NCBI GenBank assembly: GCA_014607495.2
Contig: CP053159.1
Location: 12,097,501 to 12,161,500 of the forward strand
From: Carposina sasakii
Lineage: Eukaryota; Arthropoda; Insecta; Lepidoptera; Carposinidae
Direction: 5' to 3'
DNA length: 64,000 nucleotides
Positions within the stretch are counted from its first letter, which is position 1. Every line of letters begins with the position of its first letter. This document shows, piece after piece, positions 1 to 13,500 of the stretch. The translations under genes were made by a program, and so were the position numbers. Under the pieces are notes generated by a model. The model ran no database searches and was not told where the DNA came from. It was given only the letters and a program-made list of their open reading frames with translations.

Positions 1-249
1 GATGATCAATAGCGGAGATTAAGATAACATTCATGGGACAAATGCCATTGTTCTGGCATTAAGCTAGAACTCCCTTTATTGTGACGCCAACAGAAATAAA
101 TTCGTTTGTTTAAAGAATAAGGCTCTACAGCGTGCTAAAGAAATATACATACGTACCTCCTTATGGCGCAGTTGGGTAACAAGATCTAATTAGTTTTTCT
201 GAGCAGTCTTTATTAGGGCAGTGTATGTCAATGTACCTTCTTGTCTAAG

Positions 250-558
250 CTAACTAAGTTCACCTAAAAAGTCGGCAGCTTCTAAGATCGCTGCTGACTT
301 CTGCAGCTTTCCAAGAGTTACGTTCGAGATTGGGGAATCACTGGCCGTAGTTCGACCATGCTCATGCATTTCATAATCACGTGTTATGGCATTTCCTCTG
401 TCTTCATGCATTCTCTGTATTGGGCCTATTAAGTATAGTCTATGCCCGTTTGCACCGTACCCTACGAATCTATAGATAGTCCCCAGGGATATTCTCCTGC
501 GCCCGAAGAAGTAAAAGCTGTTAGTGCCGGTTCGCATTTTCCACGTGCCAATATTCTG
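250..558 (-). CDS. unrecognised open frame, possible 3' terminal exon
   Basis: An open frame runs on the minus strand from a candidate acceptor (TAACAATTCAG, ending at 559) to a TAG at 250-252. It encodes about 102 residues, including SFYFFGRRRISLGTIYRFVG and a tail LGKLQKSAAILEAADFLGEL. Amino-acid composition is balanced and not repeat-like. I do not recognise the family. If real, the upstream exons lie at higher coordinates, so the gene would be antisense to the ABCG gene. It could also be a fragment of an old element. Confidence 0.35.
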   Translation of the reverse strand, partial: QNIGTWKMRTGTNSFYFFGRRRISLGTIYRFVGYGANGHRLYLIGPIQRMHEDRGNAITRDYEMHEHGRTTASDSPISNVTLGKLQKSAAILEAADFLGELS

Positions 559-865
559 CTGAATTGTTATAAGGACAAGTTAACATGATTCACAGTTTTT
601 GTTATGTTTTTTCAAGATTATACACGTGCAATAGTATAATACTGTTTTGTAAGGGCTAGCAACAAGCAGCTGACCCATTTCAGTTAATGTATTTAGTTCA
701 AATCAATAGTTGATGCATAAACTAGCAATATGATTGATATGTTGACTAGGACTCGCTGTGGAACCGGATCTAGTCTTTATCTATTCCTAACTGTGTCAGG
801 AGGTCACATGGTCTATACACTGCCAATAGTGTAATTTGCTCATCATAATAAGGTTTATACGAGTA

Positions 866-1490
866 CAGTGCAATTTTAATATAACGCACCTCAATATAAC
901 GATTTTCTCAATTTAACAAACTCTGCGTTTGTTGAATTGTCCATACAAGTCAATCTATATATCTATATACATGTAATAAAATTGTAACGGATCGATGTTT
1001 GGCACGTAATCCCAGAAACGGCTAAACCGATTTCGATGCAGTTTTATATATTGTGACAGGTCGGACTTAAACATATAGACTACTTTTATCCCGGGAAAAT
1101 GTTTTTATCCCGGATAATTTCGACATTTTTTTTTTTCTGCAGTCCACGCGGACGGTGTCGCGGGCGTCCACTAGTGTTAAATATACCTTTACACTGTTAA
1201 CATTTTTTGCGAACAACCTCTTTATAACGAATTTTCGACTATCAAGAAAAAGTATAAAACCTCTAATTAACGAATTTTGACAACCCAAAACCTTCATATT
1301 AAGTTCCCATCAATGTAGGAGCCTTAACTTCATAGTATCTGATTCATGTCGCGACAGCTTTGGACACGATTTTACCTCTTTATATTTTAGGCCACCTAAC
1401 CTCAACATAACAAACTTCAGTTCAACGAATTACATGATATTACGAATATTTACTTGCTCCCTTCAGATTTGTTATATTGAGGTTGCACTG
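866..1490. mobile_element. pogo/Tigger-like MITE, interrupted
   Basis: The ends CAGTGCAATTTTAATATAAC and GTTATATTGAGGTTGCACTG are inverted copies of the CAGTGCAACCTCAATATAAC type known from pogo-like elements. Internal sequence again contains CTCTTTATAACGAATTTTCG. A Helitron-like element (962-1174) sits inside. Confidence 0.65.
962..1174 (+). mobile_element. Helitron-like non-autonomous element
   Basis: Starts TCTATATACATG...AATAAAATTGTAACGGATCG and ends GCGGGCGTCCACTAG followed by T. TC start, CTAG end, a GC-rich hairpin near the 3' end and no target duplication fit short lepidopteran Helitrons (Lep1-like). At least eight relatives occur in this window. Confidence 0.65.
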
Positions 1491-1502
1491 TTACGTGTAT
1501 AC

Positions 1503-1722
1503 ATATACTTACATATGGCTATGTTCTGAAATGGGGTAGCCAGAAATACGACCACGAAGGATTATAATAAACAACCTTTAGTATCTTGATATGTCTGAAA
1601 TGGGTCAGATGTACTTAAACGATCACCGACAAGTTTTATTGTTTGAGAAAACGCTCCTGAGTTACTTAGTCGACTCTTACGACATGCACGGAAGGAGATG
1701 CAGCCGATGTATTCAAAGAAAG
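1503..1722 (+). repeat. dispersed repeat E (GATCAGTGACAAGTTGCTAG family)
   Basis: Recognised by the ordered blocks GAAATGGGGTAGCCAGAA, a GATCACCGACAAG-type block and GTCGACTCTTACGACATGCA with GGAGATGCAGC. A very common lepidopteran interspersed repeat of about 200 bp. Class unknown; probably SINE-like. Confidence 0.6.
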
Positions 1723-3640
1723 TATTCAAAGATACCTAATGGAATAACTATTTAAGAAAAGAATCTTCAGCGTTGTAAGACCTGAATTGAAATTCCTACC
1801 GTCAATGCAAAACACACTATTTATTTAATATCTTCTCGTAGTAAGACTCTTATATCTGTTAAATATACACTGTGGCAACGTTATAATAACTATGGGCTCG
1901 ACAATAAAGGTATTTTCCTTGTATATCGGCAATTAACTACCTGTGCACTGTAACCTTGACTTTAGAACTTGGGTTTGTACCTCGTCAGGCAATATAATGA
2001 CGACATTGATACGTAACTTCTACTTAGTTAGTCCCTTTTGAGGTAAAACTATAAGTATATAGTCTACTAATCTTCTCATTTTATGCTTCGAATTGAAGAC
2101 TTGAACTGATATTATGGTCTACTTATCTCTCTTTCTACGCTACAAATGAAATACTTGAACTATTATTTAATTTAAGTAACCTATGACTCATAACATAAGC
2201 AACAGAATACTATACCTACAATACAACAAATAACATTACATCAAGTCAATTACGTTACATCATATCAAATTAAATTACACAAAAACACAACAGGTCAACA
2301 AAACAACAACACAAGGTACTTAGATCACTTAAAATCACTTTCCTCTATCTGCCCAAGTGTTAGTAATTAGATGTCTCATTGAACACTGGTTCAAATACAG
2401 ACAGTCAAATCGACTCGAGACTCGCTTTCAAGATGGAGTATTCTCAGGTTTATTTCTCTGAGGGACTTGTCACTCAAACTTGGCAAGAATTCACTGTGGG
2501 ATATCCTTTACGATTCTGAAGTTCTGGCGACGCCATTAAGGGAACACAGACGTGTATGTGTATGTATGTATGTATGTGTATGGAATGGATTATGCGGAAT
2601 TAAATTGCCATTTCACAGATAGGAGAGACGACTAAAAAAGGAAATTACTTAGCTGAATCGCATTAGCGGCATTTAAAACCTCCTTTTTTAGTGCGTTTCA
2701 CGTAGAGTGGATAACTCTCTTTAAGGTGTTGCATAGTCGATGGCCTTACGCAATAGACGCCAATCTGCCAAACCTAGTAGTGAAAAATGTTTAAAAACCA
2801 GTATTCGCGAACACATTTATTGTAGAGTCCGTTTCATAGAACAATTCCTATGCCTGATTTCGGAACTAATATTTTTTATATGCAGTGAATTGGAAAATGT
2901 GGTCATACGCATATTAACTAGCGCCATCATCCAACGGAATTTTACGGTGAAACGCACAATACTTGTTTCTTTGGCCTCGATTAGTATGAGCTTGGGTTAT
3001 CATTGATGTTATGACTGTACCAAGATAGTTTTGCGGTCCTCTAACTCATATATTTTAATGAATCTACATATAATATTATCATATGATTTGGAGTGGACGA
3101 ACGTTCAGTTGTATATTGTCATCCGAATTTCCGCAAAGTTGTATATTTATGTGGTAAACAATTAAATTAATGTTATAAAGGTTTATTTATTAATTTATTT
3201 CATTGTCAAGCAAATAGCAAAAAATACAGATAGAATAATGATAAATAAAGAGGATTCTAACGGAGATTTCTTCCTGAACTGATGCGGGGTGTTTAGGGAT
3301 TTAGGTGGATCGCGTCGCGTCAAAGGGAAAATTTCAGGAGTAGGTCAAAGAGTTACCTGTGTGTTTTATTATCTTCTTTCTTCTTCCGCGCGGAATTTAT
3401 CGTAGGGTTTAGGTTCATAGTTCACTAAAGTCCACTTTTAGGATAAGGGCACTCTGATTGGGTAGGTCATTTTGTCACACACAAAATTCACTTGTCGAGC
3501 AGGAGGTCAGTACTGCGGTGGTTGGGCAACTGGCAGATGCAGGGCGGGGGGAAAACAAACGTGGCCAGCGTCCGTGGCGAGGAAAAGAGATAGGACGACT
3601 AGAAGAGAGAGAAACAAAATTATAGTTTTAACACGGGGCT
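1723..3640. other. intergenic or intronic, no gene seen
   Basis: AT-rich sequence with a short TATG microsatellite near 2555-2583. No exon of the ABCG gene with a Walker A motif was found here on either strand, so the missing 5' exons lie left of the window. Confidence 0.5.
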
Positions 3641-3644
3641 TTAT

Positions 3645-3765
3645 TGGAATACATCAGCTGCATCTCTTTTTTACGTGCATGTCGTAAAAGCCGACTAAGA
3701 GACTCGGGCAGTTCTCAGGCGATATGCTAGCAACTTGTCACTACCATTAACAATTAGATCAGTGA
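3645..3765 (-). repeat. dispersed repeat E fragment
   Basis: Inverted blocks ACATCAGCTGCATCTC, CGTGCATGTCGTAAAAGCC and GCTAGCAACTTGTCACTACC match repeat E. Confidence 0.55.
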
Positions 3766-4323
3766 AAAATGTGGTATGCAAGGGTAATTAAAATTTGTGC
3801 AATATCAAATTCTGCTGACTTAGCGTTGCAGCGTCGATCAATAAAAAGTTTTGGGCGTACGTTGAAGGTCAACCCTGCTCAATACATAGTGACATTATAC
3901 CTATTAAATTCAACTTCAATCACACTAATTTATTGAAAAACAAGTAATAACTCTATCGTTACCCACGTGTCCCCAAGGGAAAAGTTACCACTAATAATTC
4001 GAGCGTTAAAACGTATATAAATATGTCGCTTGTTGAATATTGAATATTCATATATTTTGGAGAAACACAAGTAACTAATTGGATCCAGAAGATGGCGCTG
4101 CAAATAGGGTGTAGTTGCCGAGGATATGAATATTCAATTTAGTGTCTCAAACTTCGTGTTATAGCTTATTTATAGTCGGCTGTTTATTTTATAGTAGCAT
4201 GCCTGATACAGGTTGTAGTAGAAGTATGCCATGACTACTAGAGTCCAGTAAGAATGCTATAATCGTTTGTTATGCCTACGATTTCTCCACCACGTACATT
4301 AACATACACTTCCATTCCCTCAG

Positions 4324-4513
4324 GACCTCAGGAATGGAAGGCAGCATTACCGTGAACGGCATGGAGCGTAACCTGTCAAGCTTCAGGAAGCTGTCCTGCT
4401 ATATCATGCAGGACAACCAGCTGCATGGCAACTTGACAGTGGAAGAGGCTATGGCGGTCGCTACAGCCTTGAAGCTTCCGTCGGTCACCACAAGAGACGA
4501 TAAGGAAGAAGTG
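4324..4513 (+). CDS. ABCG gene 1, exon with Q-loop
   Basis: The acceptor CCCTCAG ends at 4323 and the donor GTAAGT starts at 4514. The first base completes a codon begun upstream. It encodes [17 protein letters not shown] and the Q-loop segment [19 protein letters not shown], ending in phase 0 after EEV. It follows the missing Walker A exon. Confidence 0.92.
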
Positions 4514-7500
4514 GTAAGTGGAAATGTGGAGGTTTTTCAAGTATTTAGTTTATTCCTACCATCAGAGTCTTCTCTCGTTGACTATATCCGTGATACATGC
4601 ACCCGTATGATGAATTTGGTGAGAGCGAGATGTCTCACTTTAAACGTCAAACTCACAGAGCTATTAATAACTAGATAAACCAAGTGTATGTATTTTGCAT
4701 GTAAAAATAGGCTTAAGAATTAGAATAGACACTCGTTCTCAAGCCAGGACTGAATGAATTAGGGCTGATAGAAGTGATTTGCAATCCCTTTTTACACACC
4801 AAGTTATTACTTAGCTCTGTGGATTTGACGTTTAAAAGTGAGACATCTCGCTCTCACCAAATTCATCATACGGGTGCAGGTGTCATGTTAAGTCGCCCGA
4901 GTTATAGCTGCGTGGACGCAGACGGCTTTGTTAAATCATGCTACATATTGATCGGAAATGAGTTAATTTTATCCATCAGTACGCATTAATATGAGATTAA
5001 ATTCTAAATATGAGAGCTCATTCATATTTTAGTTTTCGTCACAGGCGATGGGAATGTGCTCTAACAAATGATTATTAGAAAGGTTTTTATGCAAATTATG
5101 AAACTTAGCTAAAAACTACATAGACGCCAAAGCCGCCAGGAAATTTTCATCGCTACGAGATTTTCCATTACAATATCACCCTTCGTTTACAGATCCAAGA
5201 GATCCTCGAAACGCTCGGCCTATCAGAGCACCACAAGACCATGACCTCCAACCTGTCAGGTGGGCAGAAGAAACGCCTGTCCATAGCCCTGGAGCTGGTC
5301 AATAACCCTCCAATCATGTTCTTCGACGAACCCACCTCCGGTCTGGACAGTTCCTCGTGTTTCCAGTGCATCTCCCTGCTGAAGACCTTGGCGAGGGGCG
5401 GACGTACCATTATATGTACCATTCACCAGCCCTCGGCTAGGTTGTTTGAGATGTTTGACCATTTGTACACCTTGGCTGATGGGCAGTGCGTGTATCAAGG
5501 AAGCACTGGACGATTAGGTGAGTGCCTGGCTATTATAAACACATATATTATTTTGTTTATCCTTTATCATTTTGTTAGCTAAATCCTTGACAACATGAGT
5601 TTCGAAAGTCGTAGAGCGTCGTCTCGCTTCCACATTAAAAACAATACGTTTTAAGACCTCTTAGTAAGAGCTCTGGTATGTTGGTTATTTATTTTAAAGT
5701 TTTAAGATCAACTTCCTTGTATCTCAATAACCTGTACTTTATTTTAAAACGCTTGACGCAAACTATACGCATGTAGGATGTCGGTATAGTTACTCGATTA
5801 CTTTTTTGCTACCACATTACTTTAATTTACTTAGTTATAAACTAGTAAACGCCCGCGACTCCGTCCGCAGGGACTACAGAAAAAAAAACAAAATATCGAA
5901 ATTATCCGGGATAAAGCATTTTCCTGGGATAAAAAGCCTATATGTTAAGTGGGACCTGTCTCAATATATTCCTGGAAACTGCATCGAAATCGGTTCAGCC
6001 GTTTCTGAGATTAGCGTGCACAAACGCACAGACAAACAGACAAAAATTAAAAAATCATCGTTTTGGGTTCTATTGCGATAAAGGCGATAAAGGTCTCCTG
6101 TAATATTTTTTATCATATATCTTCCATGTACAGGCAGCGATCCGTTACATTTTTATTATATGTATAGCTGTTCACTGGGCACCTGGACGTTCAGTAGTTG
6201 TGTTTATATTCATATAGTTCCTAAAATACGGTAGCCAGATCTGCAGTCCTGATGGAGACCCCGCAGCCACGTTTCGCCTTGCGGGGTCAGATGTAAATGA
6301 TCAGTGACAAGTTGCTAGGTCATCGCCTGAGAGATGTCCGCTGAAGTAGTCGACTCTTACGACATGTAAGGAGATGCAGCTGATGTATTCTAATGAAAAC
6401 CCGCATCACAGATCAGTACTTATACAGGGATGATTTTTGGTCGTCGACGTTCCCGAAAACTACGGAATCTCCTCAACATCACGATCATTTTTCTCCATGG
6501 AAGCATACCTGGGTAATGTCTGGTTTCCAAAATATTAGGGTTCAAAGTTGAGTAAATAGACTGCGTTTTTCTGCATAAATGCACATTGAAGCGTGTAGTA
6601 AGATTTTTTCCACGAGAAATAATTAATATCTGTCTATGAAAAAACTAGCATAAACGCTGGACACTATAAATTTCGCCCGATCAAGTAATTTTTTATTATT
6701 TTTTATTTACATCTTTTCCCAGCATTTTTTTTGCATAAACTTACTTTATTTGATGTACGAGTTTAGTAGAGTACGTACCCTTCGTTAAGGGTGGCAACGA
6801 AAAAATATCCTGTACATCGATTTTAATAGATTCATAAAATATTGTAAGAAAGAAAATGTAGTTTAATAAATAAACATGAATACCGAAGTTAATAGTTACG
6901 TTCGTTCTTAATATGTATAGGTACTATAAACACACCTGCTCAACGGGTATAACCAGATACTTCTCGACTAGACTTGTCTCTTGTATATACAGGTGTTTTT
7001 TCGTTGCCACCCTTAACGAAGGGTACGTACTTTATTCATCAAATAAAGTAAGTTTATGCCAAAAAAAAAATCTGGGAAACTATATCATTTTTTAATTTTT
7101 TTTAAATTATTTACTTGATCGGGCGAAATTTATAGTGTCCAGTGTTTCTGCTAGTTTTTGCATAGACAGATATTAATTATTTCTCATGAAAAAATCTTGC
7201 TACGCGCGTCTATGTGCATTTATGCAGAAAAACGCAGTCTATTTACTCAACTTTGGACCCTAATATTTTGGAAACCAGACACTTCCCAGGTATGCTTCTA
7301 TGGAGAAAAATGATCGTGATGATGAGGAGATTCCGTAGTTTTTCGGTAACGTTGACGACCAAAAATCATCCTGTATGTACGTGCAATACATACTAGACTC
7401 ACACTTTGTACCTACATACATACCAAGTTATCATTAGCGGTAATCAAAAACTTGGAGTCTTTCCATCAGGGATGTGCTATTAAAGTTGTTACGATTGGTG

Positions 7501-10500
7501 CATATAGCACGCATCGGTGATAGCCCAGTGGTTAAGATGTGCACCTTCCAAGCGGGAGGCGTAAGTTCGATCCCAGTCACGGGCCTGTACCAATGAATTT
7601 ATTTCATGTACAGATTTTAATATTGCTAAATTGTCACTTAGCTCGTGCCTCGGAAAGCCCGTAAATCGTTGGTCCTGTGCCTGATCTCTCTCCGGTCGTG
7701 TCGGCTTTCCGTCCCATCGGACTATGAGAGTAACGGAATAGAGAGTGCATCTGTGTTTGCGCACACACTTGTACACTATAATATCTCCTGCGTACCTGGC
7801 CAATCTCCGTAAAGATTGGTCGCCTTGGCCGAAATACGGTCGGAGATCATAGCACGCATCCATAGCAACTTAGCATAAAGGCAGCCGTACCGTGTAATTA
7901 CTAAAATCCTTATACTTAGGTTTTTAGTTGTACATACATTGTTTACGCTAAACATAGCCTAAATTTGACAGGTATTTCATACATTTAGCTGTCAACTGTC
8001 ATGTTAAACGATGTTCTAAGAATATTTAACTTAATACGCGGTTTTGCGATAACACCGTTAAAAACTTTGATTCCTGTAACTAAAAACAAACATTAGCAGT
8101 TGGTTATCTATACACAATAATGTGCGCGTTTTGAGGAACTGACTCATCTTTATTATCTAAAGTGTAAAGTCTAATCTACGCAGTAGTAGCAGTTAGATAG
8201 AGTCGACGTATAATAAATGCATAACGTGCAACTTCCCGGTCTAGCTTGGATGCACACAGCGTTGTACTTGAACTGTAATAGGTATACACATAGGGGTTTC
8301 ATAAGCATTACCTACTGTTACATCCTGACATATAATTGCTGCTCTTGCAAATAGGAAAGATGCAATTCAGCCAATAATCGAGGAGAGGAGAGGAAAGCTG
8401 TGGAACTCCCTGCCTGAATCCCTGTTCCCCATGAACTATAATCTTGCGGTCTTCAAGTCGAGAGTGAACCGGTTTCTTTTAGGCAAGCGCGCTCCATCTT
8501 AGACTGCAACGGTGCTTACCATCAGGCGTGTTGTGGTCAAGCGTAAGCCTATTTAATATATAAAAAAAGAATCTTTGACAAGTCTTTGGCAATGTGAGTT
8601 CCGAAAGAAACCATATTGCGCCGATCCCATAAATTGTGAGATAAGGGCAGGAAGATGATGATTCGATCTTTGATGTTCAGACATAGTTCATAAAGAAGGA
8701 TAGGTTGTCGTTTTGTAACTACACGTGGCAAGAAGTAAGCCTACCGCCGCCGCTTTGAGGATACAAAAATATAATATACCACAATCTAGAGACGGTTATG
8801 AATCCAAATATAATAAAACAACATTTTAATTAAATACGTTTTATTATTACTAATTAGCTTTCGTAGTAATATTTAATGGTAGGTAACTATCAATTGTCGT
8901 GCGGTTATAACTTTGCCTTGAAACATTATTATTAGTATGTACTCTCTTTAACACAATGTGGTCGATTCTTACCGCCTCACTTAATGATAAACTAAAAATT
9001 TCTACCTGTCCCTTTCTGTCTCAGGCATTTACATTAGTAATGGAGAGGGGCAGACATAACTAATTTAAATGTCAAGTTTTTTAAATATTAAGAATTTGAG
9101 TTAGAATCGACCACAATACGTGGTTAATAGTCCTATGCTGATATGTGCAACTGTCATGCATGGTGCTACTACACGGTCGGAAAAAGATATCGACCGGCGA
9201 AGTCGCAAAACAGGAAATAAAACCCACTTTTCCCACTCGGGTGGTATAGCCGTTTCTATCTGTAATTTTTATGCGCATAAGTAGCTGATGCGCTTCACAG
9301 GATACATCAGCTGCATCTCCTTCCGTGCATGTCGTAAGAGTTGGCTAATTTTGGGGCGTTCTCTCAGGCTATGAGCTAGCAATTTGTCACTGATTTTAAC
9401 TCGCTATGCTAAACGAATACAGCCGTGTGGATAAATAAATATTCACACATTAACCTAGTCCCACACTAAGATCCCTAAGGTCTTGTGTCGTGGGTACTAA
9501 GCGACGGTATATAGATAAGTATAGAAACATCCATGACTCGGAAACAAAGATCGAAATTCATCATATCAATGTTTGCACCTACCGGGTTTCGAACCTAGGA
9601 CCTATGGCGTCATAGGCAGGGTCACTACCTACTAGACCAATCAGCCGACATAGATAATTATATAGTTTTAACTATCTTTTTCAAACCGGCCGAAAAAAAT
9701 TGAGCAATTTGAGTTTCTTTTGTACAAGTACAGTATGCTAAAGTAGGTAGAAAGTTCTGCAGCAGCTTAAACACAACCTTATCTCGTTTCCAGTGGACTG
9801 GTTAGGAAACCAGGGTCTACAGTGTCCGGCCTACCATAACCCGGCCTCATTCATCATCGAAGTCTCATGCGGGGAGTACGGAGACAATACCAGTAAGCTG
9901 GTACGCGCCATTGATAATGGAAAACATGACATTAGGTAAGTACCTTTGTTCTAACTAATGATTTCGTTCGCGTAAACTTTACAATTCCCGTTTTTCCTGT
10001 ACTCGTGAGAATTTCGGAAAGTCCTTTCTTACGGGATGTGATGATAACACGCTGTACCTAGAATACACTCCCCAAGTTTCAAGTCTTTTAGATCAGCGGC
10101 CCCCTGATTACGTAAAAGCAATAGCAAAGCCGAAGCCGCGCGATCGCGATAATTGAGAGTGTGTACGTGCGCGCAACGAGCGCTCGGCGTCCTCCCGCGC
10201 CCCGCACCTCGCCCAAGCACAACAATTATCGCGATCGCGCGGCTTCGGCTTTGCTATTGCTTTTATGTAATCAGGAGGCGGATTAGGCTGTGCGTTGAAT
10301 CGTCAATCACTGAGGACAAAACTTTTTATTTTAGAGATGCAATACTATTATTACTAGTCGTTACCAAAAGGTTACCAAAGTATTTTGTATAGAAAGCTCA
10401 CCCGGTATATCAGAAGTATAGTTTAGCAATGGCTTCTCTTTCGACTGCCAAAAAGAGTCAGTCGACGTTCAAAAGTATTAATTGCTGTGGATGAGACATC

Positions 10501-13500
10501 CATTGATTTAGGCTCATTAGTTCACCACGAGTATACCGTATGCTACTGAGGTTAACACAAAATCTATATGCGTAGTTCAATTAAGTAATGACACGTAATA
10601 CGTAGTGCAACTACAAGACTATATACTGGTAACATTATGTTTTATTTATATATTTATAATCAGGATACAGGATCATCAGATCATCAATCAGCACGGGAAA
10701 TAATATTTTTTAAACTGGGCCCCACATCTATTTATTAACACAACGCAACGGAAAATTACGCGTGCCACTATCGGCATGTGTCACTCAAACACGCGTCGGG
10801 CGTTCGACTACCTATACGTTGGGTGGACTTTCGACCTTTTTTGCTGGCGACCTTTACGTGCTCAAGCCAAACTACCAGACCCAATTTAAGTATATTTGAA
10901 ATCATACGTAGCTAATTAAGAAGTTTGTTTTTATAGGGACCGATCTTCGTAATGGTCGATAGCATATCTATAGGATAAAGTTTTATGTTGTATGCCAAAT
11001 TTCTCTTGCTATGTGCAATAAAGAATAAGAAAGAAAGAAGGAATAAGAAAGTTGATGCTGTCTTTCTCTATAAGTTAGTGCGCGTACGTACCCATTTTAC
11101 TAGAAGTTAAGCCAGATACCGTTTTTCTTCAACAGAAATGGCACACCGTTCCCGCAAGCAGCAGAACTCAACAACAAAACAGAAGAAGTGGCTAACAACA
11201 AGGAATGGAACAAGAACGACCTATCCCAAGTGCAGGAGAAGTTCAAGGATAACCTCGTCAACGGGTCCAATGGCTCCAACGGTGGTAACCTCCAGAATGG
11301 CCTGATACAGTATGCTGCCAATGAAATTTCTAAAGGAAAAGGTGAGTGAAGAAATGAGGCTGGATATACATCCATGGGGTCAGATCATTGCTAAGTAGAT
11401 TCTTAATTATTGACAATTATTTTGTTAAGAGTTAATGGCCCGGTAGCTCAGTTGGTTAGAGCGAAGCACGGTATGCGAGAGGTCGAGAGTTCAAGTCTCA
11501 CTCGGGTGATTTTTTTTTTCATTTCTTAATATTATTTCTAATTATTTTGTGCTCCATCTTACTTTATGGTCCGCTCTGACATTGCGTTATTTCGTCGCGT
11601 TATTATATAGTATTTATTTTATTTCTATTTATTTGTCAATGCTGTTACACTGAAAATACGCGACGTTACAGCGTAAAACGCGCGTTAAATACGCTCTCTG
11701 TCGAGGCCTTAGGCGGTAAAGCATGTCACGACACTAGTAATTTTTCCAATACGGCCGAAAGAAATACCTAACAAACTTAGTAGGATTCACTGTATTTAGA
11801 AATTTACACATTAAATATTATTACAATGGCTGTTAAGAATATGCGAATACGTATGACCTTTGTCCCTAATATTTTTACTCGCTAATGTTCAGGTTTTTGT
11901 TTTCACATACTCTCACAAAAAAGTCTGGCATCTGGCACGCGGCGGGTCGGCCCCCTGATTACCTAATTTGCAATAGCAAAGCCGAAGCAAAGCGATAGCG
12001 AAAATTGTACAATATTCGCCTTGAAATGTCAAAGTTCCTTGGAAATTCATTTTACGTAATACGAATTTGACAAGCAATCAGCGATTTTTGTACAATTTTC
12101 GCTGTCGCTTTACTTTTGCTAGTTAGGTAATAAGGGGGCGGATTGTTTTCCAAATATCTCCGTAAAATAGTTTCTGAAGTAGGTATAGTATTAAATTCTT
12201 TAATCTCTTTAAATAAACTCATGATGCCGATTACAGAAATCTACCGAGATGAGAAACCAGATTTCCGGACGTGTTTTCTAACTTGCGACCGATCGCGATA
12301 TTAGCTGTTAAATATGAAATTTGGTGTTATCCTGCCAGTAGAAAAAGTCTATGCTTTTATATCTATGCGATATATTGCCGAATAGGATTCTTGGACACAT
12401 TGATTTCTCACTGAACGGTTCGTGATATACGTTTAAGTCAAAAACAAGCGCCTACAGAGTTGTATTGGTATTGAACTGTAGACTGTAGCCGTGTCCTTTT
12501 GATATTTGCTAAAATACCTTGTTTTAGCTATAACCGGTCTGTAAACTTAGCACGAAAGACACTAAGGTTAGGTTACGAAGGTTGTCGAACTTAAGAAAAA
12601 GAGAAAAATGTCGAACAATGTTTGTTCGAGAATGTTTATTTTATTTAACCATGTTGTGTCTACTCAAAGCAGGGTGGGTACAAATTGTAAAGTAGATGCA
12701 AATATTAATCAATAATGTTTGTGATTTGTATTCAGTTAGTAGACCAAATAAAGAAAAAAAAAGAAAAAAATTGTGCTCTTTTTCCATTACTAACCATCTG
12801 TGGGTTACATATACAGGATGTAACAAAAAGGGTATGTTAAGCGAAAAGCTACGTAAATAGCCCACTGTAGAGAACCTATCCACAAAATTTGAGACTCGAA
12901 ATCACATGTTTATTTTTCCCGATAGTATGGAGAATTTTTAAATATCTCAGGAATTTTCATACAATCTTGAAAAATAAACATGTGATTTCGAGTCTCAAAT
13001 TTTGTGAATAGGTTCTCTACAGTGGGCTATTTACGTAGCTTTTCGCTTAACATACCCTTTTTGTTACACCCTGTATACATATTACATGTAAACACACGAC
13101 TATGTTCCCGAAATTGGGGAGTCATAACTGCAGGATCATATATGAGATATTACACAGCCAGGGGACCAATTCTCGAAAAGTCTCGAGTTGGAACGAAGCC
13201 GAAACGGAACCGTTGTAGACGCTCAGAACAAAGCAATAATTACTTTGCGGTGACGTAATTAGACACATTTCAGCACGAGACAGATATTTGTTTTTATTCT
13301 GTCGTGCTCGCGACCGATTCGTGCTAAAATATACGTTATTACTCAAGCGGTAAGTATAATTTGCTTCGCACCGCGTTTCGTTATGGGTTCGTTAGTGGTT
13401 GCGTTTCGGCTCAAAAAAAATTATGAATTGCTCGCCAGGTTTGCTAATGCTAATGTACAGATGTAAATGATCAGTCACAAGTTGCTAGTTTATCACCTAA

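Noticed and set aside
2740..3006. 88-codon plus-strand open frame
   Set aside because: No domain, no splice context and AT-rich composition; treated as chance.
1..4323. Search for the ABCG Walker A exon
   Set aside because: No GPSGAGKST-like sequence with splice sites was found in any plus-strand frame; it must lie left of the window.
7489..7863. 124-codon open frame on the minus strand
   Set aside because: It exactly overlaps a tRNA-derived SINE with target duplications; a related SINE at 56203 has a similar chance frame.
11100..11375. Minus-strand open frame with hydrophobic residues
   Set aside because: Antisense shadow of the ABCG linker exon, which has correct splice sites and phases on the plus strand.
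11434..11510. Possible genuine tRNA gene
   Set aside because: A and B boxes are good but the acceptor stem is imperfect and the segment belongs to a dispersed repeat family.
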